The notes under the pieces are model-generated. The model was not told the origin of the DNA. It worked only from the letters and a program-made list of their open reading frames with translations, and searched no databases. A DNA stretch of 64,000 nucleotides from Streptomyces sp. NBC_00775 (GTDB lineage: Bacteria > Actinomycetota > Actinomycetes > Streptomycetales > Streptomycetaceae). Positions within the stretch are counted from its first letter, which is position 1. Every line of letters begins with the position of its first letter. Where the stretch lies: the NCBI RefSeq assembly GCF_036347135.1, contig NZ_CP108938.1:2170001-2234000 (forward strand), written 5' to 3'. This document shows, one piece after another, positions 15,798 through 23,642 of the stretch. The position numbers were made by a program, and so were the translations under genes.

Positions 15798-16772
15798 TCA
15801 CCAGGCCCTCAGGGGCTCCCCCGCCACGAGCCGGGAGGTGAAGCCGTCCGGGCCGACGGCGGGTTGGCCCAGCAGGGTCACGCGGTGCATGACGCGGTCC
15901 ACGCCCAGCTGGGCGAAGTCCGTCGGGGCGAGGTGGCAGGTGGTGCGGTTGTCCCAGAAGGCGATGCTGCCGGGCTCCCAGCGGAAGCGGACCGTGTACT
16001 CGGCGCTGGTCAGCTGTTCGAAGAGGAGGTCGAGCAGGCGGCGGCTCTCCAGCTCGGAGAATCCGACGATGCGGGTGGTGGAGCCCGGGCTCACGAAGAG
16101 GGCCTTCTCGCCCGTCTCGGGGTGCACGCGCACCACGGGGTGCACGGCGACCTGCGGATCCTCGCAGTAGATCTTCAGGATCTCGCGGTCGCGCTCGTCG
16201 GAGTGACGCAGGTGGACACCGGTGAAGAAGGCGTGCTCGGCCTGGAGCGAGTCCAGCAGGTCGCGCAGGGGCCGGGACAGGCCCTCGTACGCGGCCACGG
16301 TGTTCGTCCACTGGGTGTCGCCGCCGAACTGGGGGGTCGTCTCGGCGCGCAGGATCGATGCGTCGGGCGGGTTGACGGCCTGGGTGAGGTCGCTGTGCCA
16401 GCCTGCGAGCGGGGAGACCCATTTGCGGCGGTAGTGCTCCTCGAAGTCGCCGCCGTAGCGCTCGACGTCCGCCTTCGGGTCCACGGTGAGGATCTCGGGG
16501 AAGCCGTCGGGCGCCACCCCGTGCTTCGTGCCGGGGCGCCGGGTCAGCTCGCCGAAGCGCCGCCCGAACGCGATGTGCCGGGCGTGCCCGATGTCCGGGC
16601 CCCGGAAGAAGACGACGCGATGGGTGAGGAGGGCCTGCCGGATCTCGGCCACCGAGGCGTCGTCGAGGTCATCGGTCAGGTCGGCTCCGGTGATCTCGGC
16701 GCCTATCCGGCCGGCGATGCGACGCACACCGATACGGGTGGCCGGGGTGCTCGTTGCCATGGACAAGGTCAT
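15798..16772 (-). CDS. TauD/TfdA-family 2-oxoglutarate-dependent dioxygenase
   Basis: The 324-residue protein starts at ATG 16772. It has the TauD/TfdA core: early GAEITGADL, the iron-binding His-X-Asp in GWHSDLT (His126, Asp128), the distal His in DNRTTCH (His280) and the 2-oxoglutarate-binding Arg in VMHRVTL (Arg297). All required ligands are present, so it should be active. In this locus it likely hydroxylates an amino acid or the assembled product. It is the last gene of the eleven-gene biosynthetic locus, 43 bases after the AEC permease gene. Taurine use is unlikely given the context, but the substrate is not known. Confidence 0.88.
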   Translation of the reverse strand: MTLSMATSTPATRIGVRRIAGRIGAEITGADLTDDLDDASVAEIRQALLTHRVVFFRGPDIGHARHIAFGRRFGELTRRPGTKHGVAPDGFPEILTVDPKADVERYGGDFEEHYRRKWVSPLAGWHSDLTQAVNPPDASILRAETTPQFGGDTQWTNTVAAYEGLSRPLRDLLDSLQAEHAFFTGVHLRHSDERDREILKIYCEDPQVAVHPVVRVHPETGEKALFVSPGSTTRIVGFSELESRRLLDLLFEQLTSAEYTVRFRWEPGSIAFWDNRTTCHLAPTDFAQLGVDRVMHRVTLLGQPAVGPDGFTSRLVAGEPLRAW

Positions 16773-16815
16773 GGTTCCGCCTTCCGCGTGAAGCTTGCGA
16801 GGAGTTGGCCGCGGC

Positions 16816-17775
16816 TCAGCCGACGTGCACCGCCCACTGCATCCACAGCGGAAGCAGGAGCAGCGCGGCGACCGAGCTCTTGATGACAAGCGCTGCCGAC
16901 ATGTCGACGCCGATGTCGTAGCGCTGGGCGAAGATGAACAGGTTCTGCGGGGCCGGCATCGCGGCGATCAGCACGAGGTACTGCAGCCAGCGGCCGTCGA
17001 TGCCGAAGACGGTGGCGCAGACGGCCCAGGTCATCAGCGGAAAGACCAGGCACTTGAAGGTGATGAGCCCGATCTCCTCCCGGGTCGTGCCGCGCACGGA
17101 GAGACCGCTGCCGCCCAGGTGCAGGCCGAGGGCGAACAGCGCGACGGGCGACGCGCTGTCCCCGACGAACGAGAAGCCGTCGAGGAGGGGTTTCGGGACG
17201 TGCAGCGACAGCAGGTTGAGCAGGATGCCCGCGTTGCAGGCGAGGACGACCGGGGTGACCAGGGAGGCCCCAACGGCGCGGAGGAGCAGCCGGGGGCCCG
17301 ACCCCTGGCCGGCGTCGCGCACCGGCCGCCCCAGCTCCATGATCGAGATGATGACGAGGGTCAGGACGCAGACCTGGAAGAGCAGGACCGGGAAGATCGG
17401 GGCCGCGTTCCCGAAGAGCGTGATGAAGACGGGTACGGCGAAGTAGGCCGTGTTCACCTGAACGCCGGCCATGATGCGCAGCGCGATGGCGCGGGGATCG
17501 CGCTGGCCGCCGAGGCCCGCGAGGACGCCGATGGTGAGCACCGCGAGGGCGGCCGTGGTCGCGTAGCCAAGGATGGCGCGCCAGTCGAACAGGGCGCCCA
17601 GGTCGCTGCCGTAGATATTGCCGAAGAGGTAGCAGGGGACCGCGAAGAGAAACGCGTAGTCGACGAAGACCCGCGAGCTGTCGGCGGGCACGACCTTGCG
17701 GCGCGCGAGCAGCACTCCGCAGCCGAAGGCCAGCACGACGGGTACGAGTTTCTCCAGCGCGGTCAGTGTCCCCAT
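16816..17775 (-). CDS. AEC (auxin efflux carrier) family permease
   Basis: The 319-residue membrane protein has about ten predicted helices and an inverted-repeat layout typical of AEC/BART transporters. The N-terminus is MGTLTALEKLVPVVLAFGCG. The ATG at 17775 has a GGGGAGG site that lies inside the 3' end of the aminotransferase gene; the two genes overlap by 13 bases, so translation is coupled. Family members move organic anions such as malate or auxin. Here export of an acidic product or import of a keto-acid precursor is possible. Together with the MFS protein, this locus has two transporters. Confidence 0.88.
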   Translation of the reverse strand: MGTLTALEKLVPVVLAFGCGVLLARRKVVPADSSRVFVDYAFLFAVPCYLFGNIYGSDLGALFDWRAILGYATTAALAVLTIGVLAGLGGQRDPRAIALRIMAGVQVNTAYFAVPVFITLFGNAAPIFPVLLFQVCVLTLVIISIMELGRPVRDAGQGSGPRLLLRAVGASLVTPVVLACNAGILLNLLSLHVPKPLLDGFSFVGDSASPVALFALGLHLGGSGLSVRGTTREEIGLITFKCLVFPLMTWAVCATVFGIDGRWLQYLVLIAAMPAPQNLFIFAQRYDIGVDMSAALVIKSSVAALLLLPLWMQWAVHVG

Positions 17776-18731
17776 GGACGTACGGCCTCCCCGTGGTCGG
17801 TGAGCGCACGGTAACCGCTGATCAGCCGGCGGATCACGGAGTTCCCGCGCGGCTCGTACGTGTGGTCGTCGATCCGCGCGACCGGCAGCAGCTCGCATGC
17901 CGTCCCGCAGATGAAGGCCCCGTCCGCCTCACGGACGAACGCCGGGCTCAGGTCCTCCACCGCGCAGGGGATGTCCTCGGCCCGCGCCAGTACCAGGACC
18001 CGGGCGCGGGTGATGCCGTCGATCGTGCAGCGGGTGGTGGGGGTGTGCAGGGCGCCCGCCCGGGTGAAGAAGACATGGGCTCCGGTGGCTTCGGCGATCA
18101 TTCCCGCGTCGTCCAGCAGGAGCGCGTCGTCGTAACCGGCCCGCAGCGCCTGGTTCTTGCTCACCGTGCCGATCATGTAGTTGCCGGCGGCCTTGCTCTT
18201 GACCGGCGCGAACAGCGGCGAGGGCCTGCGGTATTCGGCGGTCCGCAGCGCGATGCCCCGGTCGAGGGCGTCGGCAGCCGCGTAGTAGCCGACCGGGATC
18301 TCCCAGGCGGCGACCGAGGTGTGCACGGAGGTGTGCAGCGCCGCGGTCTGGATGACCTCCGAGCCGCGCCAGGCGTTCATGCGGACGTACCCGTCGCGGA
18401 TGCCCGCCGCGGCGACGACGTCGAGGGTCGCGCCATGCAGCATCTCGTCGTCGTACTCCAGGTCGAAGTCGAGGATGCGCGCGGAGGAGCGCAGCCGGGC
18501 GATGTGCTCGCGCAGCAGGAACGGGGAGCCGCCGTAGACGCGTACGCCCTCGAAGACGCTGCTCGCGTAGTGCAGTCCGTGGCTGAGGACGTGCAGCCGC
18601 GCCTCGGCCCAGGGGACGAGGGAGCCGTCGAGCCAGATCTCTCCGGTGCGCCGGTCGAAGGGGAGCGGGGACGCCTCGGGGACCAGGGGTGCGTCGGGGA
18701 GCAGGGGTGCGTCGGGGCCCACGACGGTCAC
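17763..18731 (-). CDS. Branched-chain-type aminotransferase (fold type IV PLP enzyme)
   Basis: The 322-residue enzyme resembles IlvE. Visible elements are GEIWLDGSLVPWAEARLHVLSH, SSVFEGVRVY, YVRMNAWRG, the VKSKAAGNYMIG segment that carries the expected PLP-Lys, DDALLLDDAGMIAEATG with its phosphate-cup residues, and TRCTIDGITRARVL. It starts at GTG 18731, one base after the stop of the 2OG-oxygenase gene. Being inside the biosynthetic locus, it probably makes or consumes a non-standard amino acid or keto acid for this pathway. D-amino-acid aminotransferase and aminodeoxychorismate lyase share the fold but fit the N-terminal pattern less well. Confidence 0.88.
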   Translation of the reverse strand: MTVVGPDAPLLPDAPLVPEASPLPFDRRTGEIWLDGSLVPWAEARLHVLSHGLHYASSVFEGVRVYGGSPFLLREHIARLRSSARILDFDLEYDDEMLHGATLDVVAAAGIRDGYVRMNAWRGSEVIQTAALHTSVHTSVAAWEIPVGYYAAADALDRGIALRTAEYRRPSPLFAPVKSKAAGNYMIGTVSKNQALRAGYDDALLLDDAGMIAEATGAHVFFTRAGALHTPTTRCTIDGITRARVLVLARAEDIPCAVEDLSPAFVREADGAFICGTACELLPVARIDDHTYEPRGNSVIRRLISGYRALTDHGEAVRPWGH

Positions 18732-18732
18732 C

Positions 18733-19563
18733 TCACAGCGCCAGGTCGAAGAGCGGATGCTGGAGGTCTCCGACGAGGGCGACGAAGCGGCGCTCGTGCG
18801 GTGTCACGCTGCGGACCGAAACACCGTGCAGGGCAAGGGGGTTGATGGGGTACATCACCAGGACATTGCTGTCGTAGGTGATGGTGCCGACCTCCTCGAC
18901 ATACCGCGGGTCGATGTCGAAGCGGTTGTCCCCGTACTCGGAGGCGCTCGTGGTGAACCGGTGTGCACCCTCGCGGTACTTGTAGAGCTCCAGGTGGCCT
19001 CCGGTGGCGTCGTCGTCGGGGTGCTTCATGTAGAAGAGCCCGCCGAAGAGCTTGTACGGCTTGTCGACGTGCGGGCCCCGGTACGACGAAGGGCGGCCGG
19101 AGACCGCCGAGTTGATGACGGCCGTGCAGTCCATGAGGATGTCGTGGGTCGCGAACGTGTCGTGGTTGCGGCGGCCCACGCGCAGCGAGCCCAAGGGGCC
19201 GCACTTCGCCTCGGCGTCCGGAAGCGCGGCGATCAGGTCGTCGCGAAACAGGTCGAGGAACTCACGGTAGAACTCCGGCGAGGCGTTGCGGGTGACGAAG
19301 TCCTTCCACACCGGGGCCATCTCCCCGTCGTCCAGGATGTGCTGGGACATGTAGTTGTAGCGCTCGTTCGAGGTGATCGGCTTTCCGATGCGGGTGCCGA
19401 TGTACTCGGCGGTCGGCATCGTGGTGGCGAGGGCCTCGTACAGGTCCGGGCTCAGCGGGTTGTGCAGCACGATGTGCGGGAACGGGTCGCGACGGATGTC
19501 GGCCCTGGTCGCCTTCGCGAGGAGTGACTCGGCGGTGACGGTGGCCTGTTGGGCGTGCGGCAT
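18733..19563 (-). CDS. 2OG-Fe(II) oxygenase-like protein
   Basis: The 276-residue protein is not a close TauD relative. It has a plausible 2-oxoglutarate oxygenase facial triad: His165-X-Asp167 in RGPHVDKPYKLF, His246 in NPLALHGVSV and an Arg shortly after (Arg251 or Arg258). A jelly-roll core is suggested by GGHLELYKYREGAHRF and ITYDSNVLVMYPINP. The ATG at 19563 follows AAGGAG. It likely hydroxylates or desaturates an intermediate of the locus. The triad assignment is by motif spacing, so the family call is moderate. Confidence 0.7.
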   Translation of the reverse strand: MPHAQQATVTAESLLAKATRADIRRDPFPHIVLHNPLSPDLYEALATTMPTAEYIGTRIGKPITSNERYNYMSQHILDDGEMAPVWKDFVTRNASPEFYREFLDLFRDDLIAALPDAEAKCGPLGSLRVGRRNHDTFATHDILMDCTAVINSAVSGRPSSYRGPHVDKPYKLFGGLFYMKHPDDDATGGHLELYKYREGAHRFTTSASEYGDNRFDIDPRYVEEVGTITYDSNVLVMYPINPLALHGVSVRSVTPHERRFVALVGDLQHPLFDLAL

Positions 19564-19590
19564 GGGTGGGCTCCTTGAATGTACGGCGGC

Positions 19591-21375
19591 TTACGGTCGG
19601 AGGCTTCTGGTGGCGAACCAGGTTTCGAGGATCAGCAGTGACCACAGCACCTCGGCCGCGTGGGCGTCGGGGCGCTCGGTCTGCATCCGGAACAGCTCGC
19701 GTACGGTGTCGCGGCGGATGTAGGCCTCACAGCGGGTGTGCGGTCCCAGCAGGGTGTCGCCGATCAGGTCGTACAGTGCCTCGCCCGGCCTGATCATCGC
19801 GGCGACGGGCAGGGTGAACGGCTGCTTGGGCCGCTCGACGACGCTCCGGGGAACCCAGCGGCGGGCGGCCTCGACGACCGGCGCCTTGACCGTCTCGCCG
19901 ACGACCTTGAGTCCGGGTGGCAGGGCGTGGGCCAGGCGCATCACGGACGGCTGGAGGAACGGGATCCGTGCCTCCACGGCGTGCGCCATGCTCAGATGGT
20001 CGACGCGGCGCAGGATGTAGTACGGGAAGCGGGACTCCTGGTCGTGGCGCAGGAGCGCCTCCAGCTTCTCGTGCCGGCCGCCACGGACGCGCCGGTCGAG
20101 TTCGTCGCCGTTGGCGTCCCCGAAGTAGCCGTTCTCTGCGCGGAGTCGGGCGAGGTGGTCGGGGGTGTAGAGGCGGGCCAGGGTCGCGGTGCCGGCCGCC
20201 GCCATCGTGTCCTGGTAGGCCCGGTGCCAGGTCGCGCTGTCGTCTCGGGCCGCCTTGACGAAGCGGGTATAGCCTCCGAACAGTTCGTCGGCGCCGTCAC
20301 CGGTGAGGGCGACCTTGAACCCGGCCTCGTGGACGGCCTCGAACAGCGCGAAGGTGCTCAGGCTGTGCGGGGCGTTGTTGGGCTGGTCGAGATGGCGGAC
20401 GAACCGGTCGATCAACCCCGGGAAGTCGGCGGGGTCCACGACGACTTGGTGGTGGCGGGTACCGCAGTGCGCGGCCACCTCACGGGCGTAGTGCCGCTCG
20501 TCGTCCGGCCAGTCGCCGCGGTAGGCGATGTTGAAGGAGTGCGGCAAGGGCACGGTGGCGGCCGCCAGCGCCGTGAGATAGCTGGAGTCGAGACCGCCGC
20601 TGGTGATGACACAGACCGGCACGTCGGCGTCGAGCATGCGGCTCAGTTCGTCGCGGAGTGTGGCGTCGAGGAGTTCGGCGGCCGGGACTCCCTCCTCAAT
20701 GGCCATGGCTTCCAACTGCCACTGAGTGAGGGAGAGTTCATCTCCTTTGAAGCTCAGCGCGCTCCCCGGCGGCAGGGTGCGTACACCGGTGTGGATCGTG
20801 TCCGGCCCCCAGACGGCCTTCCCGCCCAGGTACCGGTCGATGGCGAGGGGGTCGACGGCGGCCGGGAAATCCGGAAAGCGGCTGAGAGCCTCCATCTCGG
20901 AGGCGAAGCAGAGTCGGTGTCCGTCGGCGGAGAGGTAGTAGAAGAGGGACTTCATGCCGGCGTGGTCGGTGAAGAGCTTCAGGCACGGCTCGGTGGTGCG
21001 CCGGTCCACGATCGCGAGGGCGAACATCCCCTCCAGGCGCCGGACGAACGCGTCGCCGTACCGCTCGAACAGCGGCAGCAGGACATCGCCGTCGCAGTCA
21101 CCCCGGAACGCGTACCCGTGGGCCGCGAGTTCGGCGCGCAGCTCCCGGTGGTTGTAGATCTCGCCGTTGAAGACGCACGTCATGTCGCCCAGGACGTAGG
21201 GCTGTTGGCCGTGGGTGACACCTTGGACGGCGAGGCGGTTGTTGCCGAGTGCCCAGCCGTCGCCTCGCAGCAGGGTCTGGGCGTCGGGGCCGCCGTGACG
21301 CAGGCCTTCGGCGACCCTGTGCAGGGCGTCGGGGCCGACGGGCTCGCCGCCGAAGCTGCCGTAGATGCGACACAT
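19591..21375 (-). CDS. asnB: Asparagine synthetase (glutamine-hydrolysing) family amidotransferase
   Basis: The 594-residue protein has a complete class II glutaminase domain with N-terminal nucleophile Cys2 (MCRIYGSFGG), NRLAVQG, VFNGEIYNHREL and GDCDGDVLL. The synthetase domain has the PP-loop SGGLDSSYL, TGDGADELFGGYTRF and YYILRRVDHLSMAHAVEARIPF. It should form an acyl-adenylate and amidate it with glutamine-derived ammonia. In a biosynthetic locus such enzymes amidate pathway acids or close rings, as beta-lactam synthetases do. The intact Cys2 argues for true glutamine-dependent amidation. It begins 15 bases after the stop of the TIM-barrel gene, within the same operon. Confidence 0.9.
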   Translation of the reverse strand: MCRIYGSFGGEPVGPDALHRVAEGLRHGGPDAQTLLRGDGWALGNNRLAVQGVTHGQQPYVLGDMTCVFNGEIYNHRELRAELAAHGYAFRGDCDGDVLLPLFERYGDAFVRRLEGMFALAIVDRRTTEPCLKLFTDHAGMKSLFYYLSADGHRLCFASEMEALSRFPDFPAAVDPLAIDRYLGGKAVWGPDTIHTGVRTLPPGSALSFKGDELSLTQWQLEAMAIEEGVPAAELLDATLRDELSRMLDADVPVCVITSGGLDSSYLTALAAATVPLPHSFNIAYRGDWPDDERHYAREVAAHCGTRHHQVVVDPADFPGLIDRFVRHLDQPNNAPHSLSTFALFEAVHEAGFKVALTGDGADELFGGYTRFVKAARDDSATWHRAYQDTMAAAGTATLARLYTPDHLARLRAENGYFGDANGDELDRRVRGGRHEKLEALLRHDQESRFPYYILRRVDHLSMAHAVEARIPFLQPSVMRLAHALPPGLKVVGETVKAPVVEAARRWVPRSVVERPKQPFTLPVAAMIRPGEALYDLIGDTLLGPHTRCEAYIRRDTVRELFRMQTERPDAHAAEVLWSLLILETWFATRSLRP

Positions 21376-21390
21376 CCCTGGTTCCCCCGG

Positions 21391-22320
21391 TCACCCGGCG
21401 ACGGGCACGTGGTGGCGCCCGGCCGGTGTCTGGCGGGCCGTCGGCAGATGGCGGTCCAGGAATTCGGTGACGATCTCGACCTGGCGCAGGATGTCGTCGA
21501 GCTGGCAGGGTGTGGGACTCACGCCGTGGCCCTCCAGGGCGCTGTTGCCGGTCTTGAGGTAGACGGGGGCGGCGACGCGGACGAACTCGGGTGCCTCGTA
21601 GGTGCGGACGAATCCGCCGGACAGTTTCGGGTTGTCGACATGGCAGTCCAGCGGGATCGCGACCGCCTCGCGGATGGCCGCGATCATCGGCAGCGGCAGA
21701 TCGCGCACCGGGTTGAAGCTGTTGGCGCCGAGCATCTCCAGCATCTGGGCGGAGGCGGCGTTGCCGTGACCGCAGTGGGCGGAGATCTTCAGATGGATGT
21801 CGGCGGGCAGTTCGCCCGCGGTCCGCATCCGGTGCAGCACCCACAGCAGGCCCTCGTCGTAGACGACGAAGCCGCGCACTCCGGCCTCGACACCCCGCTT
21901 GACGTCCTCGATCGCCCGGACGACCTGCTCCTGCCCGCGCAGCCGGTAGCCGATGCGGGCGCCCTCAGGGGTCTGCACGCCCGCCCCGATGTCGTACGCC
22001 GCCCGCGGCCCGACCGACATCAGGATCTGGGCTCCGTACTCCTCCCCCAGTTCGGCGTACGCGCGCAGTTCGCGGGCCGTGTGGCGGTACATGCCCCGGG
22101 TCTCGGTGACACGGTTGATGGTGAAGCCTCTGCGGCGGCTCTCCGACAGCAGCGTCTCGGCTGCCTGGGCGGAGTTGACGGTGGGGACCTCGATCCGGAA
22201 GTGGCAGCCGTCGTCGAAGGTCAGCTCGGAGTCCGCGACGGACTCCCCGTCCCCCGTGGGCAGTCCGAGCCGGCCGAGCTGGGCCCGGGTCTCGTTGAAG
22301 AAGGAGGTCACCGTGCTCAT
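21391..22320 (-). CDS. TIM-barrel protein, possibly U32-peptidase-like, in biosynthetic operon
   Basis: This 309-residue protein overlaps the ATP-grasp gene by four bases (ATGA). Its pattern of alternating strands and helices suggests a TIM barrel: FRIEVPTVNS, GAQILMSVGP, GVRGFVVYDEG, IHLKISAHCGHGNAASAQM, LGANSFNPVRDL, IPLDCHVDN and VYLKTGNSA. Conserved-looking His, Cys and Asp residues (SAHCGHGN, DCHVDN) could bind metal or form an active site. The general layout recalls U32-family peptidases, but I do not recognise the family with certainty. Its place between an ATP-grasp ligase and an asparagine synthetase implies a role in the same pathway. Confidence 0.6.
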   Translation of the reverse strand: MSTVTSFFNETRAQLGRLGLPTGDGESVADSELTFDDGCHFRIEVPTVNSAQAAETLLSESRRRGFTINRVTETRGMYRHTARELRAYAELGEEYGAQILMSVGPRAAYDIGAGVQTPEGARIGYRLRGQEQVVRAIEDVKRGVEAGVRGFVVYDEGLLWVLHRMRTAGELPADIHLKISAHCGHGNAASAQMLEMLGANSFNPVRDLPLPMIAAIREAVAIPLDCHVDNPKLSGGFVRTYEAPEFVRVAAPVYLKTGNSALEGHGVSPTPCQLDDILRQVEIVTEFLDRHLPTARQTPAGRHHVPVAG

Positions 22321-23642
22321 CTCGTCACCTCGATCCCCAGCTGCTCCGCCGCCCGCGCGACGATCTCCTCCGCGACGCCGATCGAGGTCGCGTGGTCGGG
22401 GTGCACGACCTGCACCTCGCCGAAGTTGCCGAGATTGCCGCGGCAGGGCGCGAGGACGTCGCCGTCCGGGAGGTTCAGGGTCAGCGCGTGCAGGGCGTCG
22501 CCGTACTCGTGCGCCCAGTCCAGGCTCGGCGGCGGCCCCGCCGGCTTGGGGACGCGGTCCGCGGCGCCGAACCAGCGGACGGTCGCATAGCGGCTGAACG
22601 CGATCTCGCCGACGTCCACCTCCTCGTCGAGGTGAATACGGACGAGCAGCTCGAACGGGTCTCCTCCGCCGGCGAGTTGGAAGAGATTGGGCAGGCAGGA
22701 ACCCATGAGGCGCGGGTTGAGTTCGATGAGCCGGGGGCGGCCGTCCTCCCCCAGCATGATCTCGACGTGGAAGATGCCGAGCCGCAGGTCCACGGCACGG
22801 ACGGCCGCCTCGGCGAACTCCATGACCCGTTCGTGGAGCCCGGCGTCGATGGCCGCCGGGATCGTGGTCCCCACCTCCAGCGCCTCGTGCCGGTCCCAGG
22901 TCTTGCGCTCGCTGACGGCGAGACGGAGGAATCGGCCGTGGGAGAGCCCGATCTCGGCGGACAGGAACCGTCCGGTGAGGTACTCCTCGACGAGGACACC
23001 GTCCTGGTAGGGGGCCCGGCCGGGCCGCACGTGCCGCCACAGGTCCCACAGCCGGGCGCGGTCGTGGACGATGTGCGCGCCCTCGCTCGCCGAGCCCCTG
23101 GCCGGCTTGAGTACGACGGGGTAGCCCACCTCGGCGGCGAACGCGGCGGCCTCGACGTAGCCGCCGACGACGGCGTGCCGGGTGGAGTCGACCCCGGCCG
23201 CCGCGAGGGCCTGGCGGCAGCGGTGCTTGAGCTTGGCGGTCGCGGCGCCGTGGGCGCTGGTGAACGGGATGCCGAGCTCCTCGGCGATCCGGGCGACGGG
23301 GAGGACCAGCGCGTCGACGGTGGCGACGAAACCGTCGATCGGCCGCTCCTCGTGGAGAGCGGCGACGCAGGTGCGCAGTGCCCCGACGTCGGTGGCGTCG
23401 TCCAGGACGTGCACGGTGTCGACGTACTCCTGGTAGGGCGAGGTCGTGAAGTCGATGTGCTGGGACCGCTCCATGCGCAGCGACCGGATCAGCGTCACCT
23501 CGTGGCCGAGCCGCTTGGCCGCCCGGAACGCCGGGGCGTTGCCGGTCTTCCAGGTCACGAACACCACATGTCGGCGCCCAGTGGCCGGATGCCCACTGAC
23601 TGGGCGCCTACTGGCCGGGGGCCCACTGGCTGGGTCTGTCAT
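22317..23642 (-). CDS. ATP-grasp ligase
   Basis: The 441-residue protein has a preATP-grasp N-terminus (HVVFVTWKTGNAPAFRAAKRLGHEVTLI), an ATP-binding segment (GYPVVLKPARGSASEGAHIV), LVEEYLTGRFLSAEIG, and the Mg-binding LIELNPRLMGSCLPNLF. These are hallmarks of carboxylate-amine ligases that join amino acids through acyl-phosphates, as in dipeptide antibiotic pathways. The first 20 residues are Pro/Gly/Ser-rich and repetitive. ATG 23642 follows AAGGAAGG and overlaps the NRPS-like stop by four bases. It likely makes an amide or peptide bond between a pathway acid and an amino acid. Confidence 0.9.
   Translation of the reverse strand: MTDPASGPPASRRPVSGHPATGRRHVVFVTWKTGNAPAFRAAKRLGHEVTLIRSLRMERSQHIDFTTSPYQEYVDTVHVLDDATDVGALRTCVAALHEERPIDGFVATVDALVLPVARIAEELGIPFTSAHGAATAKLKHRCRQALAAAGVDSTRHAVVGGYVEAAAFAAEVGYPVVLKPARGSASEGAHIVHDRARLWDLWRHVRPGRAPYQDGVLVEEYLTGRFLSAEIGLSHGRFLRLAVSERKTWDRHEALEVGTTIPAAIDAGLHERVMEFAEAAVRAVDLRLGIFHVEIMLGEDGRPRLIELNPRLMGSCLPNLFQLAGGGDPFELLVRIHLDEEVDVGEIAFSRYATVRWFGAADRVPKPAGPPPSLDWAHEYGDALHALTLNLPDGDVLAPCRGNLGNFGEVQVVHPDHATSIGVAEEIVARAAEQLGIEVTR

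Noticed and set aside
19591..21375. Beta-lactam synthetase rather than asparagine synthetase
   Set aside because: The catalytic Cys2 and glutaminase motifs are intact, whereas beta-lactam synthetases lose glutaminase function. A cyclising role cannot be excluded but is not supported.
19660..22590. 976-codon plus-strand frame opposite asnB, the TIM-barrel and ATP-grasp genes
   Set aside because: It spans three recognisable minus-strand genes and shows no domain; it is an antisense artefact.
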